Positions 28,945-37,770 of a stretch of DNA of 64,000 bases are shown one piece after another; positions within the stretch are counted from its first letter, which is position 1; every line of letters starts with the position of its first letter. Source of the stretch: an uncultured Flavobacteriales bacterium. GTDB taxonomy: Bacteria; Bacteroidota; Bacteroidia; Flavobacteriales_D; Crocinitomicaceae. The notes beneath the pieces are model-generated. The model ran no database searches. It was given only the letters and a program-made list of their open reading frames with translations, and had not been told where the DNA came from. The position numbers and the translations under genes were made by a program. The DNA is taken from the NCBI GenBank assembly GCA_903945495.1, contig CAJAVU010000023.1, forward strand, positions 1 to 64,000. Reading direction: 5' to 3'.

Positions 28945-29808
28945 TTAATTCGAATAAAATAATTTTTGCTGCCATCCTTCAGCTTGATCTTCGCGCAACA
29001 GATTCAACTTTAATAAAAAGCGAATTGTTTTATCAAATGCCAATGGATACTCTATTCCTTCGTAATTCCAATCTGTTTCTATTAACCAATTTTGTACTTG
29101 ACCAGAACGCAAATTGTAACGCCAAGAAATTACTTCAACTGTGTTTTCATCCTTTTTAACTTCCAAGGCTTTGTGATTTACAATTTCGCACATCTTTTTT
29201 AAAAGATCCGCATGAGAAGCTAAAACCTCATTTCTTACAGCAATCACAAAACATGGCCAAGGTGTGACAACTTCATCAATGTATCTGCATTTACCTTGTT
29301 CGGTGAAGGGGAATGTTGTGTATTTCTCCCACAAGAATCCTTGTGCTTCGTTATGTTCCAAAGCCCACAAACCTCCGTAAATATCGCCGACCACATTAAA
29401 TTTTAATTCGTCCGGATTCCAACCCTCTTGACCTGCCTTAACATATGCCATCAAATGAGAACCTGATCCTTCACGAGAAATAGCGAACGTTTGACCTTTT
29501 AATTGGTCAACTGTTTTGATATCAGAATTGAAAGGAACATGCACTCCCCAATGAAGTGGAGTCACAACATATACCTGTATAATCTTCGCTTTTAATCCTT
29601 CTAAGATTGATTTCGTTATTCCTTCAGTCAACAGAACAGCAATATCAAGACTTCCGGATTCTAAACCACGAATCATTTGTCCAGTCCCTCCGCTCATGTC
29701 ACTCCAGTGTAAATCCAAGCCAATCTCTCTGAATTTCCCTTCCTCTATGGCTAATTTCCATGGCAAGTTAAAATGCTCTGGAACGCCTCCAATTTTTAGA
29801 CCTTTCAT
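28945..29808 (-). CDS. Substrate-binding-protein-like (NMT1/SsuA-type) without signal peptide
   Basis: 287 residues with the type II periplasmic binding protein layout of NMT1/THI5/SsuA proteins: an initial KIGGVPEHFNLPWKLAIEEGKF, GGTGQMIRGLESGSLDIAV, and LKGQTFAISREGSGSHLMA. There is no signal peptide or lipobox at the N-terminus, so the protein should be cytoplasmic. Its start overlaps the stop of the ABC exporter by four bases (translational coupling). The exporter is not an importer of the kind that uses binding proteins, so the link is unusual. It could instead be a metabolic enzyme or sensor of the THI5 type. Ligand unknown. Confidence 0.7.
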   Translation of the reverse strand: MKGLKIGGVPEHFNLPWKLAIEEGKFREIGLDLHWSDMSGGTGQMIRGLESGSLDIAVLLTEGITKSILEGLKAKIIQVYVVTPLHWGVHVPFNSDIKTVDQLKGQTFAISREGSGSHLMAYVKAGQEGWNPDELKFNVVGDIYGGLWALEHNEAQGFLWEKYTTFPFTEQGKCRYIDEVVTPWPCFVIAVRNEVLASHADLLKKMCEIVNHKALEVKKDENTVEVISWRYNLRSGQVQNWLIETDWNYEGIEYPLAFDKTIRFLLKLNLLREDQAEGWQQKLFYSN

Positions 29809-31589
29809 TCTTTTTCTTCTTTAAACTGCATGTCAAACAGTTTTCGGTAATAGCCATCTTGACTTAATAATTCACTATGACTTCCAATTTCTTTTATTTC
29901 ACCTTTATCTAGAACCACGATCTTGTCGGCATTTTGGATGGTCGACAAACGGTGCGCAATAACAATCGATGTTCTTCCTTTCGTCAATTCTTCTGTTGCT
30001 TTCTGAATCATTTCTTCCGATTCATTGTCAACACTTGAAGTTGCTTCATCCAAGATTAGAATTTCCGGGTTGTAAACACAAGCACGAATAAACGAAAGCA
30101 ATTGACGTTGTCCAACTGATAATACACCACCGCGTTCTCCTACTTCATAATCATAACCTCCAGGCAATTTCTGAATAAATTCATCGGCACCAACAATTTT
30201 GGCTGAGGCAATAACCTGTTCTCGTGTAATTGATTCATCACCTAAGGTAATATTATTGTGAATTGTGTCTGAGAACAAGAAAACGTCTTGAAGTACGATA
30301 GCGATATTTCTTCTCAAGCAATTCAGCTCAATTTCACGAACCTCGGTATTTCCAATATAAATTTCTCCTTTTTGAAATTCATAAAAGCGTCCCAATAGAT
30401 TGACAATTGTCGATTTCCCTGCTCCAGTTGCGCCAACAAATGCGACCGTTTCACCAGCTTTTATGGTCAAATCAATGTTCTTCAGAACCCATTCTTCATT
30501 TTGATACGCAAAACTCACATTTCTAAAAGAGATTTCTTGATCAAAATTACAATGTGTATTTGTGCCTGCGTCTTGAATGTGCTCATCTAAATCAATGATT
30601 TCAAACACTCGCTCTGCACGAACGGTTCCTCGTTGAAGAATGTTGAATTTATCTGCCAATTGACGTATTGGTCTGTATAACATTTGGATGAAAAGAACGA
30701 ACGAAAACGTCTCACCATTCATTTGTTTAATCTGATCCGGTGTTTTACCAGAAACATGTAACGCACCATAAACAAGCAACAAAGCGATTGATAAAGAACT
30801 CAGTAATTCTACAACCGGAAAAAAGATTGAATTGGCCCAAACTGCATTGATATGTGCTTGACGATGACCTTTGTTAATAGTTTCAAAATTTGCGTATTCT
30901 TTTCGTTCACGGTTAAACAACTGAACAATTGCCATTCCTGTGATTCGTTCCTGCACGAAGGTATTCAGCTTGTTTACCTGAACTCTTTCCAACTGAAAGG
31001 AATCACGCATTGCCCGGGCAAAAATGCGTGTTGCGTACAATAAGATTGGAATCGGAATAATGGTCATTAAGGCTAATTCCCAATTCATCACAAACATGGT
31101 AATCACGATCAAAATGAGCAGGAATAAATCACCAAGAATATCCATTAATCCTGCGGAAAAAACTTCCGTTATTGCTTCCAAATCGGAAACAACTCTGGTA
31201 ACCAATGCTCCAACCGGTGTTTTGTCAAAATAACGCATTCTGAAGGTCAAAAGATGCCCAAACAGTTTTTTACGAATATCATTGATAATTGATTGTGCAA
31301 TTAAATTAGAAAAATAGGACCCAACAAATTGTACGATTTGCTCGAGAAATAAAATACCGAGAATAACCAAGGTCCAAAACAAAAGCATTTCTGGTTGAGG
31401 CGTTTCTGATTTCAAGTCAATATCAATGTAATTCTTCACCATTGAACCAATCAATATCGGACGAGAAACACCAAGTAAAGCGAGTGTCACAGAACAAAAT
31501 ACAGCTAAAGCAAACGTTTTTCTGTAGGGCTTCAAGTGGGAAACCAAACGCTTAAAAATGGAGATATTAATGGTCGCTTTTTCTGACAT
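29805..31589 (-). CDS. ABC exporter, fused membrane and ATPase domains (MsbA/LmrA-like)
   Basis: 594 residues. Six membrane helices in residues about 20-310, then an ATPase domain with Walker A GATGAGKST, signature LSVGQRQ (Val in place of the second Gly of LSGGQ) and Walker B ILILDEATSSVD followed by the H-loop AHRLST. This is a half-transporter that works as a homodimer. Substrates in the family include lipids, drugs and peptides; the sequence does not tell which. Coupled by a 4-base overlap to the binding-protein-like gene. Confidence 0.92.
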   Translation of the reverse strand: MSEKATINISIFKRLVSHLKPYRKTFALAVFCSVTLALLGVSRPILIGSMVKNYIDIDLKSETPQPEMLLFWTLVILGILFLEQIVQFVGSYFSNLIAQSIINDIRKKLFGHLLTFRMRYFDKTPVGALVTRVVSDLEAITEVFSAGLMDILGDLFLLILIVITMFVMNWELALMTIIPIPILLYATRIFARAMRDSFQLERVQVNKLNTFVQERITGMAIVQLFNRERKEYANFETINKGHRQAHINAVWANSIFFPVVELLSSLSIALLLVYGALHVSGKTPDQIKQMNGETFSFVLFIQMLYRPIRQLADKFNILQRGTVRAERVFEIIDLDEHIQDAGTNTHCNFDQEISFRNVSFAYQNEEWVLKNIDLTIKAGETVAFVGATGAGKSTIVNLLGRFYEFQKGEIYIGNTEVREIELNCLRRNIAIVLQDVFLFSDTIHNNITLGDESITREQVIASAKIVGADEFIQKLPGGYDYEVGERGGVLSVGQRQLLSFIRACVYNPEILILDEATSSVDNESEEMIQKATEELTKGRTSIVIAHRLSTIQNADKIVVLDKGEIKEIGSHSELLSQDGYYRKLFDMQFKEEKE

Positions 31590-31712
31590 GCATGCAAATT
31601 TACCTTTTTTTAACTGCTTGAATAAATTAGTTCGCTTCTTTTTGCAATTATTAGGAGTGAAAGCAATGAAATTTCTGTAAAATCAATTACTTTTATAGCA
31701 AAGCACAACAAA

Positions 31713-32360
31713 ATGGTACACAATCTATCAAACACCAATTCAATTTTCTCCTCTTTTCTGTCAGAAATTCGAGATGTTAATATACAAAAGGACGCAATGC
31801 GCTTTAGACGAAATATGGAACGTATTTCAGAAATAATGGCCTATGAAGTTTCTAAGACTTTGGAGTTTGAACCAACGAATGTTACAACTCCTTTAGGTGT
31901 TGCAAATATACATACCATTAAAGAACAGCCCGTTTTAGCAACAATTTTACGAGCAGGTTTATCAATGCATCAAGGATTGTTGAACTATTTTGACAAAGCA
32001 GATAGTGCATTTATTTCTGCATATAGAAAACATACGACTGTTGAGGATTTTGATATTCATGTGGAATATCTAGCTTCCCCTAAATTGGATAATAGAACAG
32101 TCATCATCAGCGATCCGATGTTAGCTACAGGAAGTTCAATGGTAATGGTTTATAAAGCCATTTTGAAACAAGGAAAACCAAATCGCGTCATTATCGTTTC
32201 AGCAATTGCAACGCCTGATGCTTTGGAATATGTTAAAAGACATTTACCTGAAACCACACAAATTTGGGTTGGTGCAATTGATGCTGAATTAACTGCTCAA
32301 TCGTATATTGTTCCAGGATTAGGTGATGCTGGAGATTTGGCTTACGGTGAAAAATGTTAA
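31713..32360 (+). CDS. upp: Uracil phosphoribosyltransferase
   Basis: 215 residues. Salvages uracil to UMP with PRPP. The PRPP loop is seen in ISDPMLATGSSMVMVYKAIL, and the C-terminal uracil-binding segment YIVPGLGDAGDLAYG is intact. First of three closely spaced plus-strand genes (upp, small membrane protein, HAD phosphatase), the last of which is also a likely pyrimidine nucleotidase, so the unit may serve pyrimidine salvage. Confidence 0.94.
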   Translation: MVHNLSNTNSIFSSFLSEIRDVNIQKDAMRFRRNMERISEIMAYEVSKTLEFEPTNVTTPLGVANIHTIKEQPVLATILRAGLSMHQGLLNYFDKADSAFISAYRKHTTVEDFDIHVEYLASPKLDNRTVIISDPMLATGSSMVMVYKAILKQGKPNRVIIVSAIATPDALEYVKRHLPETTQIWVGAIDAELTAQSYIVPGLGDAGDLAYGEKC

Positions 32361-32371
32361 TCCTTTTCTAG

Positions 32372-32842
32372 ATGCTTTGGGGTAAATACATCGGCTTTTT
32401 TGGCTTTTCAATGATCAAATTTTTGTTCACTCCTTTTGGTGGGCCGAAAGCTGGATTATCGTTTGTTGAAACATATATTGTTTGCGTTGCTGGAGCCTTA
32501 TTAAGTGCCGCAATCTTCTTTTTCTCGAGTGAATACTTTTTAATTCGAGCGCACAAAAAACGCAAAGAAATGATTCTTAAATCGCTTGAAACAGGTATTC
32601 CTTTGAAGCAAAAAAAGAAGTTCACTAAAACCAATAAACTAATCGTTCGCATTAAACATAAACTTGGGATTATTGGTGTTGCGTTTTATGCGCCTTTATT
32701 TCTAAGTATTCCAATCGGAACAATAATTACTGCTAAGTTTTATGGTAAAGAAAAACGTACTTTCCCATTAATCATTTTAGGAATTGGCATCAACGGTGTT
32801 ATTACAACGGGAATTGCCTATATAATTGCTGATTTTTTCTGA
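32372..32842 (+). CDS. Small integral membrane protein of unknown function
   Basis: 156 residues with about four membrane segments (near 8-25, 30-52, 105-125, 130-155) and a very basic cytoplasmic loop in the middle (residues about 60-95, rich in Lys). Proline- and glycine-containing helix ends (FTPFGGPKAG, PIGTIITAKFYGKEKR) recall the small multidrug-export/DedA-like superfamily, but the match is not strong enough to name it. It lies 11 bases after upp and overlaps the next start by one base, so it is part of that operon. Confidence 0.65.
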   Translation: MLWGKYIGFFGFSMIKFLFTPFGGPKAGLSFVETYIVCVAGALLSAAIFFFSSEYFLIRAHKKRKEMILKSLETGIPLKQKKKFTKTNKLIVRIKHKLGIIGVAFYAPLFLSIPIGTIITAKFYGKEKRTFPLIILGIGINGVITTGIAYIIADFF

Positions 32843-33546
32843 TGACTAACAAGCATTTATTTTTTGACCTCGATAGAACTTTGTGGGATTTTGAAAAAAA
32901 TTCAGAAATCGCACTTTTCAAATTATTCCATGAATTAAGCTTGGATGAAGCGATCGACAGTTTCGAACTTTTTCATTCAAACTATAAGAAAAATAATGCT
33001 CTTCTTTGGAAAGAATATGGCGCCGGAAGACTTTCTAAAGAAAATTTAAGAAATGATCGATTTAAAATCACATTAGAGCATTTTGAAATCAACAATCCTG
33101 ACATTGTAAACAAAATCAGTGATGGCTATGTTGAACTTTCTCCTCAACAGACTGCGCTTTTTCCGCATGCGCATGAAACCTTGGACTATTTGAAAAAGGA
33201 AGGGTACAATATGCATATTATCACCAATGGTTTCAAAGAAGTTCAATATATTAAGCTAAAAAAATCTAGTCTCGATCACTATTTTGATGTGATTGTTTGT
33301 TCCGAGGATGTTGGACAAAATAAACCTTCGCCAGCAATCTTTAAACATTCACTTGATTCAGCAAATGCCAAAGCAGCAGATTCTGTTATGATTGGGGATG
33401 ATTACGAAGTGGACGTTGTTGGTGCCCAGAATTTCGGAATGTATGGTATTTTATTCGATCCAGAAAACACATTTTCGCATTACCAAGACCAGCATAGAAT
33501 TCAATCGTTAAATGAACTTCCAGGGCTATTGCCATTCATTTTTTAA
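32842..33546 (+). CDS. HAD-superfamily phosphatase, YjjG-type noncanonical pyrimidine nucleotidase
   Basis: 234 residues. HAD motif I is FFDLDRTLWDF (nucleophile D9, acid D11); motif II is IITNGF; the motif III Lys lies in QNKPSPAIF; motif IV is MIGDDYEVDV. The DRTLWDF variant is typical of YjjG-like nucleotidases that remove noncanonical pyrimidine nucleotides. Its place behind upp fits a pyrimidine role. The start ATG shares its A with the TGA stop of the membrane protein gene. The end is 3 bases from the convergent glycosyltransferase stop. Confidence 0.88.
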   Translation: MTNKHLFFDLDRTLWDFEKNSEIALFKLFHELSLDEAIDSFELFHSNYKKNNALLWKEYGAGRLSKENLRNDRFKITLEHFEINNPDIVNKISDGYVELSPQQTALFPHAHETLDYLKKEGYNMHIITNGFKEVQYIKLKKSSLDHYFDVIVCSEDVGQNKPSPAIFKHSLDSANAKAADSVMIGDDYEVDVVGAQNFGMYGILFDPENTFSHYQDQHRIQSLNELPGLLPFIF

Positions 33547-33549
33547 ATT

Positions 33550-35373
33550 TCATTTCAACTGTCCTTTATGTATTTCAATTGGACCAGAATGATAACGCCC
33601 TTTGTTCGGATTCCAAATGTAAAACTTGAGTTGGTCTGTCGGTAAAATATCCTTAGGCAATTCAAAGGCACAAATCGTATTTTTTTCCTCACCTACTTTC
33701 GCGAAAAGTCCATGTTCGTAGGAATAATAAACGGCTAAATCCTTACCTCTTTTCCAAAAATTGCCATTTCGTTGAACAGTTACAGTTAAATACACCGGAA
33801 CTGTATCTAGTGCTTTTGTTTTACATTTTAAATAATAATACTCAAACCTATTTTTCAATTTCGGCAAATCTTTTACAGCCATTGTACCTTCCAGTGAAAA
33901 CTCATCTTGCGTTGTTTTAATGGAATCGGATGCAAGCGTATTTATAGGAGTACCAAAATTTCGTTTTTTGTTAGACTTCTTAAACAAAATAAAAATGGAG
34001 AATCGAGTTTGGACAGTCTGAATAACTTCTGGATAATAAAACCGAATTGCCTCAATAAACATTGGCACATGGAACTTATTGCTATACGCATATCCAAAAT
34101 ATTCTGTTTGCGCATTTTTCGCACGTTCTACTAATAGATTCAATGCTTCAGGTTTATCCCAATCACTTATTGTCTCTGTTAAATCATTGTCCACATAATA
34201 ATTAATGTAATTGACATGATTGAAATTTGCAGCAAAGGTGATATTCCCTTTGCCAAATTTGGTATTGGCATCATTTATTGCAACACCAATTTCTTTGAAA
34301 ACACCATAATGAACTGGTTCAAGTAATTGGTAACGCAAAAAACTATCGGCAGTTGGTATCAGAGCAACAAGGAAAATTAATCCCATTTTTAACTTTTTTG
34401 ACTGAAGTCCAATAAAATAAAAAGCAGGAAAGAACAAGAATGGCAGTAAAAACTGCATGACAATCTCTCTTAAAATGGGCGTGAATATATGAGACAAAAC
34501 AAATGCACCAATAAAAGCAATGCAGAAAATACTTATAGAAAATGTGCTTTTAGCGCTCCATTGTCGTTTCGAAAAAAATAAAATAAGAACAAAAAGGAAT
34601 ACTAGAGAAAAAAACAACAACCAAGACTCATTGAAAAACAAATGAATGAAATCAATTGGCCACATTAATTTGGGCGCTGCTAACCAACCCAATCCTCCAC
34701 GTCCAACCTGAAAAAGCGTAATGGGTATATGTGGTAAAAACAATATTATGGAAAGTAGTCCGGCTGAGATTAAATAAATGATTCGTGTCTTACCAAGGTA
34801 AAAAAGTCCTACGCCACTGAGCACAGCGGCTACTAAAAAAGCAAAATAATGCGAAAGCATTGCGCCTACTAAACTAATTGCAATTAACAAAGTCCACCTC
34901 CACAAGTGTTGTTGCTGCACTTTCAATTCCAAGATTCCATAAAATGCCAATAACAAGAAAAATACTCCTGAATTATATGGTCTTGCAAAAACAGAATTCA
35001 TCACAGTAAATGTCAATCCTGCATACAACGCAATGAGTAGGAGACCTGAAAATTTGGAAAAATGCCGTATTCCAATGCGATAAATTAATAGAGAAGAAAG
35101 TATGTAAAAAATCAAACTTGTTGAACGAATAGCAAATTCACTATCCCCAAAAAGTTTAATCCAAATCCAAAGTAACACTTGGTAAAAAGCAGGGTGCATA
35201 TCACCAACCTTTATTCCTTTTACCCAAAAATCATCCCAGTTAGAAAAATGGGTTCGATGCCAAGCACTTAATTCATCATTCGATAAACCTTGGTAGTGCA
35301 TAAAAATCAAACGAATCAAAAGCCCCAGCAATAGCAAGGAAACAAAAACCCAATGTTTCTTGAGTAAACGCAT
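33550..35373 (-). CDS. GT39/ArnT-like membrane glycosyltransferase
   Basis: 607 residues. About 10-12 membrane helices cover residues 10-370, then a soluble periplasmic domain of roughly 220 residues. The first periplasmic loop has the acidic pair of GT-C enzymes (GLSNDELSAWHR) and the later KVGDMHPAFYQVLLWIW segment typical of PMT/ArnT-like proteins. These enzymes transfer a sugar from a polyprenyl-phosphate carrier to protein or lipid. Substrate not known. Two bases separate its start from the rlmB stop, so the two are one unit. Confidence 0.82.
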   Translation of the reverse strand: MRLLKKHWVFVSLLLLGLLIRLIFMHYQGLSNDELSAWHRTHFSNWDDFWVKGIKVGDMHPAFYQVLLWIWIKLFGDSEFAIRSTSLIFYILSSLLIYRIGIRHFSKFSGLLLIALYAGLTFTVMNSVFARPYNSGVFFLLLAFYGILELKVQQQHLWRWTLLIAISLVGAMLSHYFAFLVAAVLSGVGLFYLGKTRIIYLISAGLLSIILFLPHIPITLFQVGRGGLGWLAAPKLMWPIDFIHLFFNESWLLFFSLVFLFVLILFFSKRQWSAKSTFSISIFCIAFIGAFVLSHIFTPILREIVMQFLLPFLFFPAFYFIGLQSKKLKMGLIFLVALIPTADSFLRYQLLEPVHYGVFKEIGVAINDANTKFGKGNITFAANFNHVNYINYYVDNDLTETISDWDKPEALNLLVERAKNAQTEYFGYAYSNKFHVPMFIEAIRFYYPEVIQTVQTRFSIFILFKKSNKKRNFGTPINTLASDSIKTTQDEFSLEGTMAVKDLPKLKNRFEYYYLKCKTKALDTVPVYLTVTVQRNGNFWKRGKDLAVYYSYEHGLFAKVGEEKNTICAFELPKDILPTDQLKFYIWNPNKGRYHSGPIEIHKGQLK

Positions 35374-35374
35374 G

Positions 35375-36142
35375 TTAACCGCGTAATTCTTGGCGTGTTT
35401 TTTCGTAAAGTATCATTCCTGCAGCAACACCAACGTTCAATGAAGCGATTTCACCTCGCATAGGAATGCGTGCTCTTACATCAGAAAGATTTAACAAATC
35501 TGACGTGATTCCATCCTCTTCAGAACCTAAGATAATACAAACTGGACCACGCATATTAATTTCATGCAAGGAAACAGCTGCTTTTTCCGTACATGCGATG
35601 ATACGCATACCACATTGTTGTAAATAGAACAATGATTCTTTCAGGCTATTTGTTTTACATACTGGAATTCGATTCAGTGCACCCGCAGATGTTTTAATTG
35701 CATCGGGAGTTACCAAAGCAGATCCTTTTGAAGGAATCAATATCGCATCCACACCTTGGCATTCAGCTGTTCGTGCAATAGCCCCAAAATTTCGAACGTC
35801 TGTAATGCGATCCAAAACAAGAACCAACGGTTTTTCACCACGTTCTAACATTTCTTCAACCAAAGGCTCAATTTCTTTATATTCAATGGGAGAAACCATT
35901 GCAATAACACCTTGGTGATTTCCATCTGTCAAAAAGTCTAACTTTTGAGAAGGAACAAATTGCAATTGAAAGTTTTTACCGGCCAACGCTTCCTTCAACT
36001 CAGTAAACAATTCTTTATTCATGCCTTTTTGAATAAGAATTTTATTGATTTCTCGTTCTGCTTTTATTGCCTCAATCACGGCACGAACTCCAAAAATCAA
36101 ATCTTCAGCTGATTTTTTACGTTCAAATTTTCTTGGTTCCAT
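35375..36142 (-). CDS. rlmB: 23S rRNA 2'-O-ribose methyltransferase RlmB (TrmH/SpoU family)
   Basis: 255 residues. An N-terminal substrate domain (DLIFGVRAVIEAIKA) is followed by the SPOUT catalytic domain with RNFGAIARTAE, IILGSEEDGI and SLNVGVAAGMILYE, the three classical motifs of the knotted fold. Modifies G2251 in the peptidyl-transferase P-loop in E. coli; the exact target here is inferred. Sits between an OsmC-like gene and the GT39 gene, all on the minus strand. Confidence 0.92.
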   Translation of the reverse strand: MEPRKFERKKSAEDLIFGVRAVIEAIKAEREINKILIQKGMNKELFTELKEALAGKNFQLQFVPSQKLDFLTDGNHQGVIAMVSPIEYKEIEPLVEEMLERGEKPLVLVLDRITDVRNFGAIARTAECQGVDAILIPSKGSALVTPDAIKTSAGALNRIPVCKTNSLKESLFYLQQCGMRIIACTEKAAVSLHEINMRGPVCIILGSEEDGITSDLLNLSDVRARIPMRGEIASLNVGVAAGMILYEKTRQELRG

Positions 36143-36151
36143 TCTACTTGT

Positions 36152-36556
36152 TTAATAATTAAAAGTGAAGTCAACTGTAACGTTGTCTCCAAGTGTTTTT
36201 GCTACAGGACAAGCTTTTCCAGCTCTTAAAACACGTTCAGCAGTTTCTTCTGACCATTTGTTTCCTGTTAAATCTAATTCTATTACAATACGCTCAATTC
36301 TTCGTGGAGCTGTGCCCATAATTTTTTGAACTTTTGCTTCTGCATGATCAAAGTTAATCGCATGTTCATTGCAAAAAATACCCATAATTGTAATCATACA
36401 AGATGCATAAGATGTTGCTACCAAATCAGTTGGAGAAAAAGCTTCCCCTCGACCCTTATTATCAACTGGAGCATCTGTAATTATTTCAGTACCTGATTGA
36501 ACGTGCGTACAAGCAGTTCTTAAATTTCCTAAATACTTTACTTCCGAGGTAATCAT
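36152..36556 (-). CDS. OsmC/Ohr-family protein
   Basis: 134 residues from the ATG at 36556; an earlier Met would add 11 residues before the typical first strand MITSEVKYLGNLRT. Two reactive cysteines are expected in SYASCMITIMG and GKACPVAKTL, as in OsmC/YhfA-type peroxidases that reduce organic hydroperoxides with thiols. The second Cys is in a Cys-Pro context. Nine bases separate it from rlmB, so it is probably the first gene of a three-gene unit. Confidence 0.88.
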   Translation of the reverse strand: MITSEVKYLGNLRTACTHVQSGTEIITDAPVDNKGRGEAFSPTDLVATSYASCMITIMGIFCNEHAINFDHAEAKVQKIMGTAPRRIERIVIELDLTGNKWSEETAERVLRAGKACPVAKTLGDNVTVDFTFNY

Positions 36557-36692
36557 ATTAATTCGATGATAATATTGTAACTTTGTCAAGAATTAGAATC
36601 AAAGTAATTCTGAGTGTAAAAATAGGCTTTTTCTTTAAGAAGTCGTTACGCTCGAAACAATACATGGTTCTAAAGTGTTATTAGGGTTGATA

Positions 36693-36700
36693 TAGTTTTG
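36693..36700 (+). promoter_or_regulatory. Putative lipA promoter -7 box
   Basis: TAGTTTTG fits TAnnTTTG and lies 18 bases before the ATG at 36719. A TTG that could begin a longer protein at 36698 falls inside the box, which argues for the ATG. No clear -33 TTTG is seen. Confidence 0.4.
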
Positions 36701-36718
36701 TACTTAACAAGTGTCAAA

Positions 36719-37594
36719 ATGAGTGAAATAATTGAAAAAGACAATACTGAAATTAGAATTAAGAAACCAAAATGGTTGCGTGTAAAATTGCCGACAGGTG
36801 AGAATTACCGTAAAGTTCGTTCGCTAGTTGATGAGCATAAATTGCATACGATTTGTGAAAGCGGAAGTTGTCCAAATATGGGGGAATGTTGGGGAGAAGG
36901 TACTGCAACATTTATGATTTTAGGAAACATATGTACGCGTTCATGTGGATTTTGTGCTGTTAAGACAGGTCGTCCAGAAGAAGTGGACATTTATGAGCCA
37001 GGAAAAGTCGCTCAAAGTGTAAAAATCATGCAAGTGAAACACGCTGTAATTACTTCGGTTGATCGTGATGATTTAAAAGATGGTGGTGCTGAAATTTGGG
37101 CACAAACAGTTCGTGCAATTAGACAACAGTCACCTGGCACAACTATGGAAACATTGATTCCTGATTTCGCAGGTAATTGGGAAAATTTGCAGATACTGAT
37201 TGATGCTGCTCCAGAGATTGTTTCGCATAATTTGGAAACCGTTCGTCGTTTAACAAAAGCGGTACGCATTCAAGCGAAATATGATCGCAGCTTAGAAGTG
37301 TTGTTTCGCTTAAAAAAAGGTGGAATGCGCACAAAATCTGGAATCATGCTTGGTCTTGGTGAATCGGATGAGGAAATCATTGAAACCATGGAAGATTTAA
37401 CAAGTGTTAATGTGGACATTTTGACGATTGGTCAGTATTTACAGCCTACGCCAAAACATTTACCAATTGCCGAATTCGTAACCCCTGAAAGGTTCGATAA
37501 ATACCGTGAACTTGGCTTGAAAATGGGCTTTAGATATGTTGAAAGTGGTCCTTTAGTTCGTTCATCGTATCATGCCGAAAAGCATCTTTTTTAA
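36719..37594 (+). CDS. lipA: Lipoyl synthase
   Basis: 291 residues from the ATG at 36719. Radical-SAM enzyme inserting two sulfurs into octanoyl groups on lipoate-dependent enzymes. The auxiliary cluster cysteines are C46, C51 and C57 ([12 protein letters not shown]); the radical-SAM set is C72, C76 and C79 (CTRSCGFC). The auxiliary-cluster serine is expected in VRSSYHAEK near the end. Lipoyl-dependent lpdA is 3.4 kb downstream on the same strand. No lipB next to it. Confidence 0.96.
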   Translation: MSEIIEKDNTEIRIKKPKWLRVKLPTGENYRKVRSLVDEHKLHTICESGSCPNMGECWGEGTATFMILGNICTRSCGFCAVKTGRPEEVDIYEPGKVAQSVKIMQVKHAVITSVDRDDLKDGGAEIWAQTVRAIRQQSPGTTMETLIPDFAGNWENLQILIDAAPEIVSHNLETVRRLTKAVRIQAKYDRSLEVLFRLKKGGMRTKSGIMLGLGESDEEIIETMEDLTSVNVDILTIGQYLQPTPKHLPIAEFVTPERFDKYRELGLKMGFRYVESGPLVRSSYHAEKHLF

Positions 37595-37770
37595 TTTTTT
37601 GACTTGTATACTTTTGAAAAAAAAACATGCTGAAATAGTTTAACTTGGTAATGAAATAAATTAAATTTGTAAGAATAAATAAAGATACGCTTGAAAATAA
37701 GTATAAATCATTTCATTTTTATTTATTAACTTGGCGGTCGCGTTAAAACAAAATAGGAAATAACTACATT

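Noticed and set aside
28945-31589. Importer operon (binding protein plus ABC importer)
   Set aside because: The ABC protein is a fused exporter with six membrane helices, and the binding protein has no export signal.
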